64,000 bases of DNA from Murimonas intestini (GTDB lineage: Bacteria; Bacillota; Clostridia; Lachnospirales; Lachnospiraceae), in NCBI RefSeq assembly GCF_024622195.1, contig NZ_JANKBI010000016.1, positions 1 to 64,000 of the forward strand, in the 5' to 3' direction. Positions 53,976 through 61,713 of this stretch are shown in pieces. Below the pieces are notes generated by a model, which was not told where the DNA came from, did no database searches, and saw nothing but the letters and a program-made list of their open reading frames with translations. The position numbers and the translations under genes are program-made. Each line of letters starts with the position of its first letter. Position 1 is the stretch's first letter.

Positions 53976-55041
53976 TTATAAGGAATTTTGGAAAATGAAC
54001 CAGGTATGTATGACTCTGGGTGAGGATATTCCCAGGGTGCCGGTCAGCCTTTATCTGAATGGAGACTGGATCTGTGCCTATATGCAGCTGGACTGCGCCA
54101 GGTATTACACGGAATATGATTACCAGCAGCAGATGCGTGAAAAATGTTCAAAATCAACAGAAAAAGAATTTGGGTATAAAATCATGCCGGAAATAGATTT
54201 TGGAGTGATCCTGGATGCGTCTGTTTACGGAGGTGCCCTCAGGTGCGGCCGTGATGCTACTCCCGTACTGGAGCCGGTCATCCATGACCCGGAGGAGATA
54301 GGTCCTTTTATCTCCAGAATGGAGAATACAGACTTTTTGTCAAGCGGGCTTGTTCCCAGGTTTCTGGAATGGAGGGAGAGGATCCAGAGAGATTATGGGA
54401 TAACCATAACTTACGGCGATTCAATCAAAGGCTGTGCCACTATGCTGGGCCAGCTGTGCGGGATTACAAATTTCCTGACATGGATCATGACGGACCCCGA
54501 TGAGATCCGCGAGCTGGTGGAATTCTGGAAAAGGATGTCGGTACGCTATCTGGAGTCGATGAGAAGCGCCACGGGATTTAAGGGCCAAAATAAATTCTCT
54601 TTTGCCAGCGATGTGGCAGGAATGCTTCCGCCATATCTCTATGATGAATTTATCAGGGAAGCAGAGGGGGAAATCTATGAGAGGTTTGCTCCGGGAAGCC
54701 AGGGACGCAGATATTACCACGCAGACTACCATATGCTCCATCTGCTGCCTCTTTTGAAAAATATCGGGGTAAATGAAGTGAATGTGGATCCTTACATCGA
54801 AGCAGAAGAGATCCTGAAGGTGATGCCGGATACTGTGATATATGGGCAGATACCACCAAAAGACATTCTTTTGAGGGGGACACCTGAGAGCATACACCAG
54901 TGTGTCAAAAATAACATCAGACAGGCTGGGGAAGGGAAGCATATTGTAGTCAGCACAGTGGGGAGCGTCAATCCCCATACATCCTTTGATAATCTGCGGG
55001 CAGTATGTGAAGCAGTGGAGGAGTTTGGCTATATATACTGA
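53968..55041 (+). CDS. Uroporphyrinogen decarboxylase-like protein (methyltransferase-like)
   Basis: A 357-residue protein of the UroD/MtaA superfamily (PF01208-like barrel): LPPYLYDEF, YYHADYHMLHLLPLLKNI, EVNVDPYIEAEEI and the final STVGSVNPHTSFDNLRAV. The HxC zinc motif of methylcobamide:CoM methyltransferases is replaced by HADYH, so it is neither a normal HemE nor a classic MtaA. I prefer GTG 53968, nine bases after AGGAGGG; an ATG at 53959 touches that site. It overlaps the GH31 gene by eight bases and ends the operon, so a role in sugar breakdown, perhaps demethylation, is inferred. Confidence 0.78.
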   Translation: MIDYKEFWKMNQVCMTLGEDIPRVPVSLYLNGDWICAYMQLDCARYYTEYDYQQQMREKCSKSTEKEFGYKIMPEIDFGVILDASVYGGALRCGRDATPVLEPVIHDPEEIGPFISRMENTDFLSSGLVPRFLEWRERIQRDYGITITYGDSIKGCATMLGQLCGITNFLTWIMTDPDEIRELVEFWKRMSVRYLESMRSATGFKGQNKFSFASDVAGMLPPYLYDEFIREAEGEIYERFAPGSQGRRYYHADYHMLHLLPLLKNIGVNEVNVDPYIEAEEILKVMPDTVIYGQIPPKDILLRGTPESIHQCVKNNIRQAGEGKHIVVSTVGSVNPHTSFDNLRAVCEAVEEFGYIY

Positions 55042-55074
55042 TGGCGCACGGGCGTGTGTCTTGGAAAGTACAGA

Positions 55075-55116
55075 AGGAAAGCGATGATGGACGTTTCATC
55101 AGCGCTTTCCTTTTTT
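55075..55116 (+). terminator. Rho-independent terminator of the glycosidase-Opp operon
   Basis: AAGGAAAGCG pairs with CGCTTTCCTT, with further GATGA/TCATC pairing inside, and ends in six T. Confidence 0.88.
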
Positions 55117-55123
55117 GATGCTC

Positions 55124-55160
55124 TTGTTTTATTGTGAGTTTTGTGCTATTATACGTATAA
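55124..55160 (+). promoter_or_regulatory. Promoter and operator of gntR-clpC
   Basis: TTGTTT (55124-55129), a 17-base spacer and TATTAT (55147-55152). The perfect palindrome TTATACGTATAA (55149-55160) overlaps the -10, an ideal place for repression by the GntR-type protein encoded next. No CtsR heptad repeat or CIRCE element is visible. Confidence 0.6.
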
Positions 55161-55204
55161 CAAACGCAGGATAATCAGGCATACAGAACAGGAAAGGTGA
55201 TAGC

Positions 55205-55573
55205 ATGTATATTAAAATTGATTTTCAAAGTGAGGAAGCTATTTATATACAGCTTCGTAACCAGATAATTCTGGGGATTGCCACGTCAAATATACAGGAG
55301 GGTGATACTCTGCCGTCAGTGCGTCAGCTGGCGGAGGATATCGGCATTAATATGCATACCGTAAACAAGGCTTATTCAGTCTTAAAGCAGGAGGGCTTTG
55401 TTACCATCGACAGGAGGAGGGGAGCCATCGTATCCCTTGATGTGGATAAGATGAGGGCCATAGAAGAAATGAAGAGGAACCTGCAGGTGATCCTGGCGGA
55501 GGGCAGATGCAGGAATATATCATGCCAGGAGGTTCACCAGCTGGTAGATGAGATTTTTTCAGAATATGAATAG
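55205..55573 (+). CDS. GntR family regulator, YtrA/YhcF type
   Basis: A 122-residue protein: one winged helix-turn-helix (TLPSVRQLAEDIGINMHTVN, KAYSVLKQEGFVTIDRRRGA) followed by a 50-residue helical tail and no effector domain, as in YtrA-type regulators. AAAGGTGA precedes the ATG. The gene lies 17 bases before clpC, so it most likely represses its own operon through the palindrome at the promoter. Confidence 0.9.
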   Translation: MYIKIDFQSEEAIYIQLRNQIILGIATSNIQEGDTLPSVRQLAEDIGINMHTVNKAYSVLKQEGFVTIDRRRGAIVSLDVDKMRAIEEMKRNLQVILAEGRCRNISCQEVHQLVDEIFSEYE

Positions 55574-55590
55574 CAGGAGGAACATTTTAC

Positions 55591-58047
55591 ATGCGTATTG
55601 AGTATACACAGAGTGCAAAGGATGCACTGAAAGCGGCTAAAAATGCGGCAAAGCAGCTGGGACACAGCTACATCGGCTCGGAGCATCTGCTGCTGGGGCT
55701 GCTGCGTGAGCAGCACGGGACTGCAGGCATGGTGCTCAGGGACTGCGGACTGGAGGAGGAGAAGCTTCTCAGGATGATCGACGAGCTGATCGCGCCGGAG
55801 GGAAATACAGCCCTGGCCGGAAGAGAGGGATATACCCCCAGGGCCGAAGCTATCCTGGACAACAGCCGCGGGGAGGCAGTGTCCTTTCACATGGAGGAGA
55901 TAGGAACAGAGCATATCCTCATGTCTCTTCTGAAGGATACAGAATGTGTGGCATCCAAGCTTCTCTATACCATGAATGTGAATTTCCAGAAGGTCTTTAT
56001 AGAAGTATTAGAGACTATGGGAATCGGTGAGGAGATGTACAAGGAGCTGATCCAGAACGCCAAAGCGGCCAGAAATAAGCAGAGCGGCGGAACCGGGACA
56101 CCTACCCTTGATCAGTATGGAAGGGATCTTACGCAGATGGCAGGGGAAGGCGGGCTGGATCCTGTCATAGGGCGTGAGATGGAGATCAACAGGCTTTTGC
56201 AGATCCTGAGCAGGAGGACTAAGAACAACCCCTGCCTGATCGGCGAGCCGGGAGTCGGAAAGACGGCGATCGCGGAAGGGCTGGCCCAGAGGATAGTGAC
56301 AGGGGCTGTCCCTCAGACAGTCCAGGATAAGAGGGTGGTGACCCTGGACCTGGCAAGTATGATAGCCGGTTCTAAATACAGAGGCGAGTTTGAGGAGAGG
56401 ATAAAAAAGGTCATAAGAGAGGTCAGTGAGAGCGGTGATGTGCTGTTATTTATAGACGAGCTGCACACCATCATCGGAGCGGGCGGCGCCGAGGGCGCTA
56501 TGGATGCTTCTAATATCCTAAAACCGGCTCTGGCCCGGGGTGAGATCCAGCTGATCGGAGCCACGACTATTGAAGAATACAGAAAATATATTGAGAAAGA
56601 CCCTGCCCTGGAGCGCAGGTTCCAGCCTGTGACCGTAGATGAGCCTACGCCGGAAGAAGCCCTGGAGATACTTAAAGGGCTGAGGTCCTGTTATGAAGAA
56701 CACCATGGGGTAATCATCACTGACGAAGCGCTGGAAGCGGCAGTGAAAATGTCAGAGCGTTATATAAATGACAGATTTCTTCCCGATAAGGCCATTGATC
56801 TCATAGATGAGGCAGCGTCCAAAAAACAGCTAGGGGGCTACAAGGTCCCGCATAATATAGAAGAGCTCCAGAACGAGATCTTTGATCTCTACGACGAAAA
56901 GGAAGAGGCCATCAAGGAAGGTAATTTCGAGAGGGCTGCCCTCCTGAAAAAAGAGCAGGAGGATAAAGAAGATAAACTGGCCCGCATGAAGCAGAGGCTG
57001 GAGCGGAAGTATTCCCAGAACAGGCTTCAGGTGACAGAGGAGGATATCGCAGACGTGGTCTCCTCGTGGACAAAGATACCTGTGAAGAAGCTTGCGGAAA
57101 AGGAAAGCCAGAGGCTTCTGAAGCTGGATAAGACACTGCATCAGCGTGTTGTCGGGCAGGAAGAGGCAGTGACTGCCGTGGCAAAGGCGGTGCGCCGGGG
57201 AAGAGTGGGACTGAAGGATCCCAAGAGGCCGATAGGTTCTTTTCTGTTTTTGGGGCCTACAGGCGTGGGCAAGACAGAGCTGTCCAAGGCTCTGGCAGAG
57301 ACAGTATTCGGAAGCGAACAGGCCATGATCCGGGTAGATATGTCTGAGTATATGGAGAAGCACAGCGTATCCAAGCTGGTGGGCTCACCGCCCGGATATG
57401 TGGGCTATGATGAAGGCGGACAGCTGAGTGAAAAAGTGCGCCGCAATCCTTATTCCGTTATCCTCTTTGATGAGATAGAGAAAGCCCACCCGGATGTGTT
57501 TAATATCCTGCTGCAGGTGCTGGATGACGGACATATCACAGATGCCCAGGGCAGGAAGATAGATTTTAAGAATACGATCCTTATCATGACCTCAAATGCG
57601 GGCGCCCAGTCAATCATGTCACCGAAAAAGCTTGGGTTCGGCGCCGTGGATGATGAGAAGCAGAATTATGACAGGATGAAGGGTAGCGTCATGGAAGAGG
57701 TAAAGCGTCTCTTCAAACCGGAATTCTTAAATCGTATTGATGAGATCATTGTATTTCATTCACTTACAAAGGAAAATATCCGTGAGATCGTGGATATACT
57801 TGTAAAGGGCTTTGCTAAGCGCTGCAGGGAGCAGATGAATATCACCCTGAATGTACGTCCGGCGGCCAGGGATTTTATCGCGAAGGAGGGCTATGACCAG
57901 AAATACGGTGCAAGACCCCTGAAGCGGGCTATCCAGAACAAGATAGAGGATGCCCTTGCAGAAGAGATACTGGAGGGCAGGATAAAAGAGGGCGATACTG
58001 TAAGTGTGGGCGTAAGCGGAGACAAAATTAAATTTTTTGTGAAATAA
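55591..58047 (+). CDS. clpC: Clp protease ATP-binding subunit ClpC
   Basis: An 818-residue Hsp100 unfoldase that feeds proteins to ClpP. Two N-terminal Clp_N repeats (1-145), first AAA domain with GEPGVGKTA and IDELHTIIGAG, a middle/UVR-like helix (EKEEAIKEGNFERAALLKKE) and second AAA domain with GPTGVGKTE and the C-terminal ClpB_D2 domain. AGGAGG precedes the ATG. In Bacillus it follows ctsR, mcsA and mcsB; here those are absent and a GntR-type gene leads. Confidence 0.95.
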   Translation: MRIEYTQSAKDALKAAKNAAKQLGHSYIGSEHLLLGLLREQHGTAGMVLRDCGLEEEKLLRMIDELIAPEGNTALAGREGYTPRAEAILDNSRGEAVSFHMEEIGTEHILMSLLKDTECVASKLLYTMNVNFQKVFIEVLETMGIGEEMYKELIQNAKAARNKQSGGTGTPTLDQYGRDLTQMAGEGGLDPVIGREMEINRLLQILSRRTKNNPCLIGEPGVGKTAIAEGLAQRIVTGAVPQTVQDKRVVTLDLASMIAGSKYRGEFEERIKKVIREVSESGDVLLFIDELHTIIGAGGAEGAMDASNILKPALARGEIQLIGATTIEEYRKYIEKDPALERRFQPVTVDEPTPEEALEILKGLRSCYEEHHGVIITDEALEAAVKMSERYINDRFLPDKAIDLIDEAASKKQLGGYKVPHNIEELQNEIFDLYDEKEEAIKEGNFERAALLKKEQEDKEDKLARMKQRLERKYSQNRLQVTEEDIADVVSSWTKIPVKKLAEKESQRLLKLDKTLHQRVVGQEEAVTAVAKAVRRGRVGLKDPKRPIGSFLFLGPTGVGKTELSKALAETVFGSEQAMIRVDMSEYMEKHSVSKLVGSPPGYVGYDEGGQLSEKVRRNPYSVILFDEIEKAHPDVFNILLQVLDDGHITDAQGRKIDFKNTILIMTSNAGAQSIMSPKKLGFGAVDDEKQNYDRMKGSVMEEVKRLFKPEFLNRIDEIIVFHSLTKENIREIVDILVKGFAKRCREQMNITLNVRPAARDFIAKEGYDQKYGARPLKRAIQNKIEDALAEEILEGRIKEGDTVSVGVSGDKIKFFVK

Positions 58048-58077
58048 GATAAATATCTAGCATATTTCTCTATTTTG

Positions 58078-58086
58078 TGATAGAAT
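58078..58086 (+). promoter_or_regulatory. Extended -10 promoter before the 58176 gene
   Basis: TGATAGAAT is an extended -10 sequence with no good -35. It would give the 58176 gene its own transcript. Confidence 0.35.
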
Positions 58087-58117
58087 TTAGCCAACAAATT
58101 TGAAATTACAAATGCGG

Positions 58118-58145
58118 CGGGAAAAGCGCAGACCGCCTTTTCCCG
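58118..58145 (+). terminator. Hairpin after clpC
   Basis: CGGGAAAAG pairs with CTTTTCCCG (9 bp) over a GC-rich loop; the T tract is missing, and a GGCGG/CCGCC alternative stem exists. Weak terminator of clpC or leader structure of the next gene. Confidence 0.4.
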
Positions 58146-58175
58146 TTCACAACAAGATCTTAGGAGGGCATTAAA

Positions 58176-58592
58176 ATGTCAGTTGTAACAGAGTTAATAC
58201 GCACAGAAGCAGATGGTACCATTAGTTTCGGGAATTATGAACTGATTCAGAAAGAAAAGATGGATGGATACGAGCATGAAGGCGATTTATATAAGGTGAA
58301 GACCTACAGGGAAATCACGAAACTGGAACGTAATGGGATGTTTGTCTATGAGTCTGTGCCGGGAACTGCAGTTCACGGGCTCTCTGTGACAGGAGACACG
58401 ATGGAATTTGAGGTGGAAGGCTCGGAAGATGCCCAGATTACAGTGCAGATGGAAGACGGTGCTGAGTACAGCGTATACATAGACGGAGCGGACGCAGGAA
58501 GCGTCAAGGCAAACATGGGAGGAAAGCTCGTACTCAGTGTTGAGCTGGATCCGGGCAGGAACGCTGCAATCAAGATCGTAAAAGGTAACTGA
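58176..58592 (+). CDS. Conserved-looking hypothetical protein, beta-rich
   Basis: A 138-residue soluble protein with no signal peptide or membrane helix. The second half alternates short strands (VTGDTMEFEVEGSEDAQITV, YSVYIDGADAGSVKANMGGK), suggesting an all-beta fold. TTAGGAGG precedes the ATG. Similar proteins in Lachnospiraceae are sometimes labelled endosialidase, but no catalytic motif supports that. Function unknown. Confidence 0.75.
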   Translation: MSVVTELIRTEADGTISFGNYELIQKEKMDGYEHEGDLYKVKTYREITKLERNGMFVYESVPGTAVHGLSVTGDTMEFEVEGSEDAQITVQMEDGAEYSVYIDGADAGSVKANMGGKLVLSVELDPGRNAAIKIVKGN

Positions 58593-58646
58593 CCATTACC
58601 TGCAGAGTACAGTAAAGCATGGGCTTATGCCTGTGCCAGAGGAGGA

Positions 58647-58680
58647 GGCCGTTGGGACGAGAGGTTCCAGCGGTCTTTTT
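58647..58680 (+). terminator. Rho-independent terminator before radA
   Basis: GGCCGTTGGGAC pairs with GTTCCAGCGGTC (with two G-U pairs) and five T follow. It ends the transcript of the 58176 gene; radA therefore needs its own promoter, which I cannot place clearly in the remaining 50 bases. Confidence 0.75.
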
Positions 58681-58730
58681 CTACTAAAGGCTGCACACGT
58701 TGAGAAAACAATAGACAGAAGGAGAAATTT

Positions 58731-60092
58731 ATGGCAAAGGGTAAGACAACGGTATTTTACTGCCAGAATTGCGGATATGAATCTTCTAAATGGGCGGGAC
58801 AGTGTCCGTCCTGCAGGGAGTGGAATACATTTGTGGAGGAGGTAGTCCAGAAGGGCGTATCTGCCAGGGAGGCTGTTAAGAAAAGGGAAAATCTGAAGCC
58901 TGTGTCCCTGAAAGAAGTGGACACAAGTGAGGCTTTGAGGATCACTACGGGCATGGAGGAGCTTGACAGAGTGCTGGGCGGAGGGATCGTGCCCGGCTCC
59001 CTGGTGCTGGTGGGCGGTGACCCGGGCATAGGGAAATCCACCCTGCTGCTCCAGGTGTGCAAAAATCTGACGGAGCTGAATAAATCTGTCCTGTATATCT
59101 CGGGTGAGGAATCACTGCAGCAGATCAAGCTCCGCGCCCAGAGGATAGGAGAGTTCGGGGAGAGCCTGCTCCTGCTGTGTGAGACAAATCTGGATACGAT
59201 CAGCGAAGTCATAAAGGCCAGGAAGCCGGATGTGGTAGTGATCGATTCCATTCAGACTATGTATAATGAGACTGTGTCTTCAGCGCCGGGAAGTGTCTCT
59301 CAGGTGAGGGAATCTACAGGAGTTCTGATGCAGCTGGCGAAGGGGATTGGGATCTCTATCTTTATCGTGGGGCACGTGACAAAAGAAGGCGTGGTGGCAG
59401 GGCCCAGGGTGCTGGAGCATATGGTGGATACCGTCCTTTATTTCGAGGGGGACAGGCATGCTGCCTACCGCATCTTAAGAGGGGTCAAGAACAGGTTTGG
59501 CTCCACAAATGAGATAGGTGTGTTCGAAATGCGGGATACAGGGCTTGAGCAGGTGGCAAATCCTTCTGAATATATGCTGAGCGGGAAGCCGGAGAACTCT
59601 TCCGGGTCCATCGTGGCATGCTCCATGGAGGGGACGAGGCCGATCCTGCTGGAAGTGCAGGCGCTCGTCTGCCAGAGCAATCTGGCTATGCCCAGGAGGA
59701 CGGCGGCGGGAACAGATTATAACAGGGTGAACCTGCTCATGGCAGTGCTGGAAAAGAGACTGGGAATGCATCTGTCTGCCTGCGATGCATATGTGAATAT
59801 TGCAGGCGGGATCAGGATGAATGAGCCGGCCATTGACCTGGCCATTGTCCTGGCTATCGTGTCCAGCTATAAGGACAGGCCTGTGGACGAGAAAACCATA
59901 GCCTTTGGCGAAGTGGGCTTAAGCGGTGAGGTGAGGGCTGTCAGCATGGTCCAACAGAGAGTGGCGGAAGCCAGAAAGCTGGGATTTGAGACCGTGATCC
60001 TGCCGCAGGTCTGCCTGAAGTCTGTGGAAAAGCTGCAGGGCATAAAAATCATAGGGGTAAGCACAGTTAAGGATGCAGTCAGATGTATTTAA
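58731..60092 (+). CDS. radA: DNA repair protein RadA
   Basis: A 453-residue branch-migration ATPase. Zinc finger cysteines 11, 14, 25 and 28; Walker A GGDPGIGKST; the RadA signature KNRFGSTNEIG; and a C-terminal Lon-like domain with GGIRMNEPAIDLAI. AGAAGGAG precedes the ATG. It works with RecA in recombination repair. Confidence 0.97.
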   Translation: MAKGKTTVFYCQNCGYESSKWAGQCPSCREWNTFVEEVVQKGVSAREAVKKRENLKPVSLKEVDTSEALRITTGMEELDRVLGGGIVPGSLVLVGGDPGIGKSTLLLQVCKNLTELNKSVLYISGEESLQQIKLRAQRIGEFGESLLLLCETNLDTISEVIKARKPDVVVIDSIQTMYNETVSSAPGSVSQVRESTGVLMQLAKGIGISIFIVGHVTKEGVVAGPRVLEHMVDTVLYFEGDRHAAYRILRGVKNRFGSTNEIGVFEMRDTGLEQVANPSEYMLSGKPENSSGSIVACSMEGTRPILLEVQALVCQSNLAMPRRTAAGTDYNRVNLLMAVLEKRLGMHLSACDAYVNIAGGIRMNEPAIDLAIVLAIVSSYKDRPVDEKTIAFGEVGLSGEVRAVSMVQQRVAEARKLGFETVILPQVCLKSVEKLQGIKIIGVSTVKDAVRCI

Positions 60093-60111
60093 TAGGGGGA
60101 GGTGCTGATTG

Positions 60112-61713
60112 ATGGAAAATTATACATACGAGCAGCTGCTGGAGAAAATGACTGATTTAAGGGGACTGGCCATAGCGCCCAGGAAGGGTGAGCAGGGAGG
60201 ATGCTTCTCCAGCTTTGACAGGAGGTCCAGATATGATGGAAGAAAAGACAGGTATATAGACTGGGGAGCAAATGAGGACGGGACTGGCTGCATAAGTGAG
60301 GAGAAGGGCTCCTATGTAGTGTTTGATAAAAAAGGGCCGGGCGTCGTCTGGAGGGTCTGGTCTGCCATGCCGGGCAAGGGCCATATCAGAATATTTATAG
60401 ATGACCGCAGGGAGCCGGAGATAGATATGGAGTTCAGGGATTTCTTTGAGAAATATTGTGACGAGCCAATGCCTGCCAATTATCCGGGGATGATGATGAC
60501 GCTCTCCAGAGGGAAGAACAGGTTTATCCCCATACCCTTCCAGAAACGCTGCAGGATCCTTTTGAATAAAGGCTGGGGAATGTATTACCATTTTACGTAC
60601 AGTGTATTTCCGAAAGAGACTATGCTGCCTTCCTTTGATATGCAGCTCATGCGTGATATGAGGATTCCCCTGGCGGTCACAGACAGGCAGCTGTCATCTA
60701 AAGGAAAATATCCGTACAGGATGGATAAGGGGGAGAGGGTACAGGAACTGAAGCTGAGGATAAATCCTGGTGAGAGATGGAAGGGAAGAGAGAAGGTTCC
60801 GGGTGCCCTGACGTGTCTTGCTGTAAAAACTCTGCCCGGCGGGACAGACCTTTTACAGCTCTTTAGACAGACGGGCCTGAGTATTTACTGGGACAGGGAG
60901 GAGGAGCCGTCAATTGAGTGCAGGCTTGGAAATTTTTATGCCAGCCCGGGCGGTGCGTCTGAATTTCGCTCCTATCCTGTAATGGTGGGGCCGGAGGAGG
61001 CAGCCGCATACTGGTATATGCCGTACAGGATGTTTGACATAGCCCTTAAGAATAACGGGTCAGAGCCGCTTATTTTTAAACTCATCCTGGTCCAGAGGGA
61101 CGAGGAGCCGGAGTGGATAGACAGCGCCATGCGCTTCTGCTGTAAGACCCACACGGGAGACGGGACAGAAGAGTTAAAGAAAGCAGGCCTTCCATATACA
61201 CGTTTCCAGCCGGGTGGTGACAGGTGGCCTGACTGGCCTGTACTGCTGGCAAAAGGGACAGGCAGGTTCTGCGGGATGAACCTCATGGTGGAAAACACCT
61301 GGAAAGCCCCGGCAGAGCAGGCAAAGAGCTGGTGGTGGGGCGAGATGGATGAAAAGACTGTAGACTGGTGGTGGGGTGAAGGAGATGAGAAATTTTTTGT
61401 GGACGGGGAGAAATTTCCCTCTACCTTCGGTACAGGAAGCGAAGACTATGTGGGATACGCATGGGCGGCAGAACCTCCACATGCGGCCTTTGACAGCCCC
61501 TACGCTGTCCAGAACGAAGTTCCCATTGACGGAAACGGGATCACAAGTGTCAGCCGTTTCCACATCTGTGACAACATACCCTTCCAGAATGAGTTCCAGG
61601 GATTTATTGAGAAATACAAAGGAGAGCGCTGGGATGAGAGGCTGGACGGCGTGTGCAGGTATGAATGCACGTCCTATTATTATCTGAAGGACAGGAAAAA
61701 TGGAGAAAAGTAA
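60112..61713 (+). CDS. GH172 (DUF2961) family glycosidase
   Basis: A 533-residue cytoplasmic protein of the DUF2961/GH172 family, whose known members act on alpha-D-fructofuranosides or D-arabinofuranosides. Two candidate catalytic glutamates, Glu423 in WWWGEGDEKFF and Glu444 in GTGSEDYVGYAW, lie 21 residues apart, the same spacing I recall for the characterised family member. The jelly-roll core segments (GPGVVWRVWSAMPGKGHIRI and others) are intact. GGGGAGG precedes ATG 60112. It overlaps the binding-protein gene by 14 bases, which suggests one operon. Confidence 0.9.
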   Translation: MENYTYEQLLEKMTDLRGLAIAPRKGEQGGCFSSFDRRSRYDGRKDRYIDWGANEDGTGCISEEKGSYVVFDKKGPGVVWRVWSAMPGKGHIRIFIDDRREPEIDMEFRDFFEKYCDEPMPANYPGMMMTLSRGKNRFIPIPFQKRCRILLNKGWGMYYHFTYSVFPKETMLPSFDMQLMRDMRIPLAVTDRQLSSKGKYPYRMDKGERVQELKLRINPGERWKGREKVPGALTCLAVKTLPGGTDLLQLFRQTGLSIYWDREEEPSIECRLGNFYASPGGASEFRSYPVMVGPEEAAAYWYMPYRMFDIALKNNGSEPLIFKLILVQRDEEPEWIDSAMRFCCKTHTGDGTEELKKAGLPYTRFQPGGDRWPDWPVLLAKGTGRFCGMNLMVENTWKAPAEQAKSWWWGEMDEKTVDWWWGEGDEKFFVDGEKFPSTFGTGSEDYVGYAWAAEPPHAAFDSPYAVQNEVPIDGNGITSVSRFHICDNIPFQNEFQGFIEKYKGERWDERLDGVCRYECTSYYYLKDRKNGEK

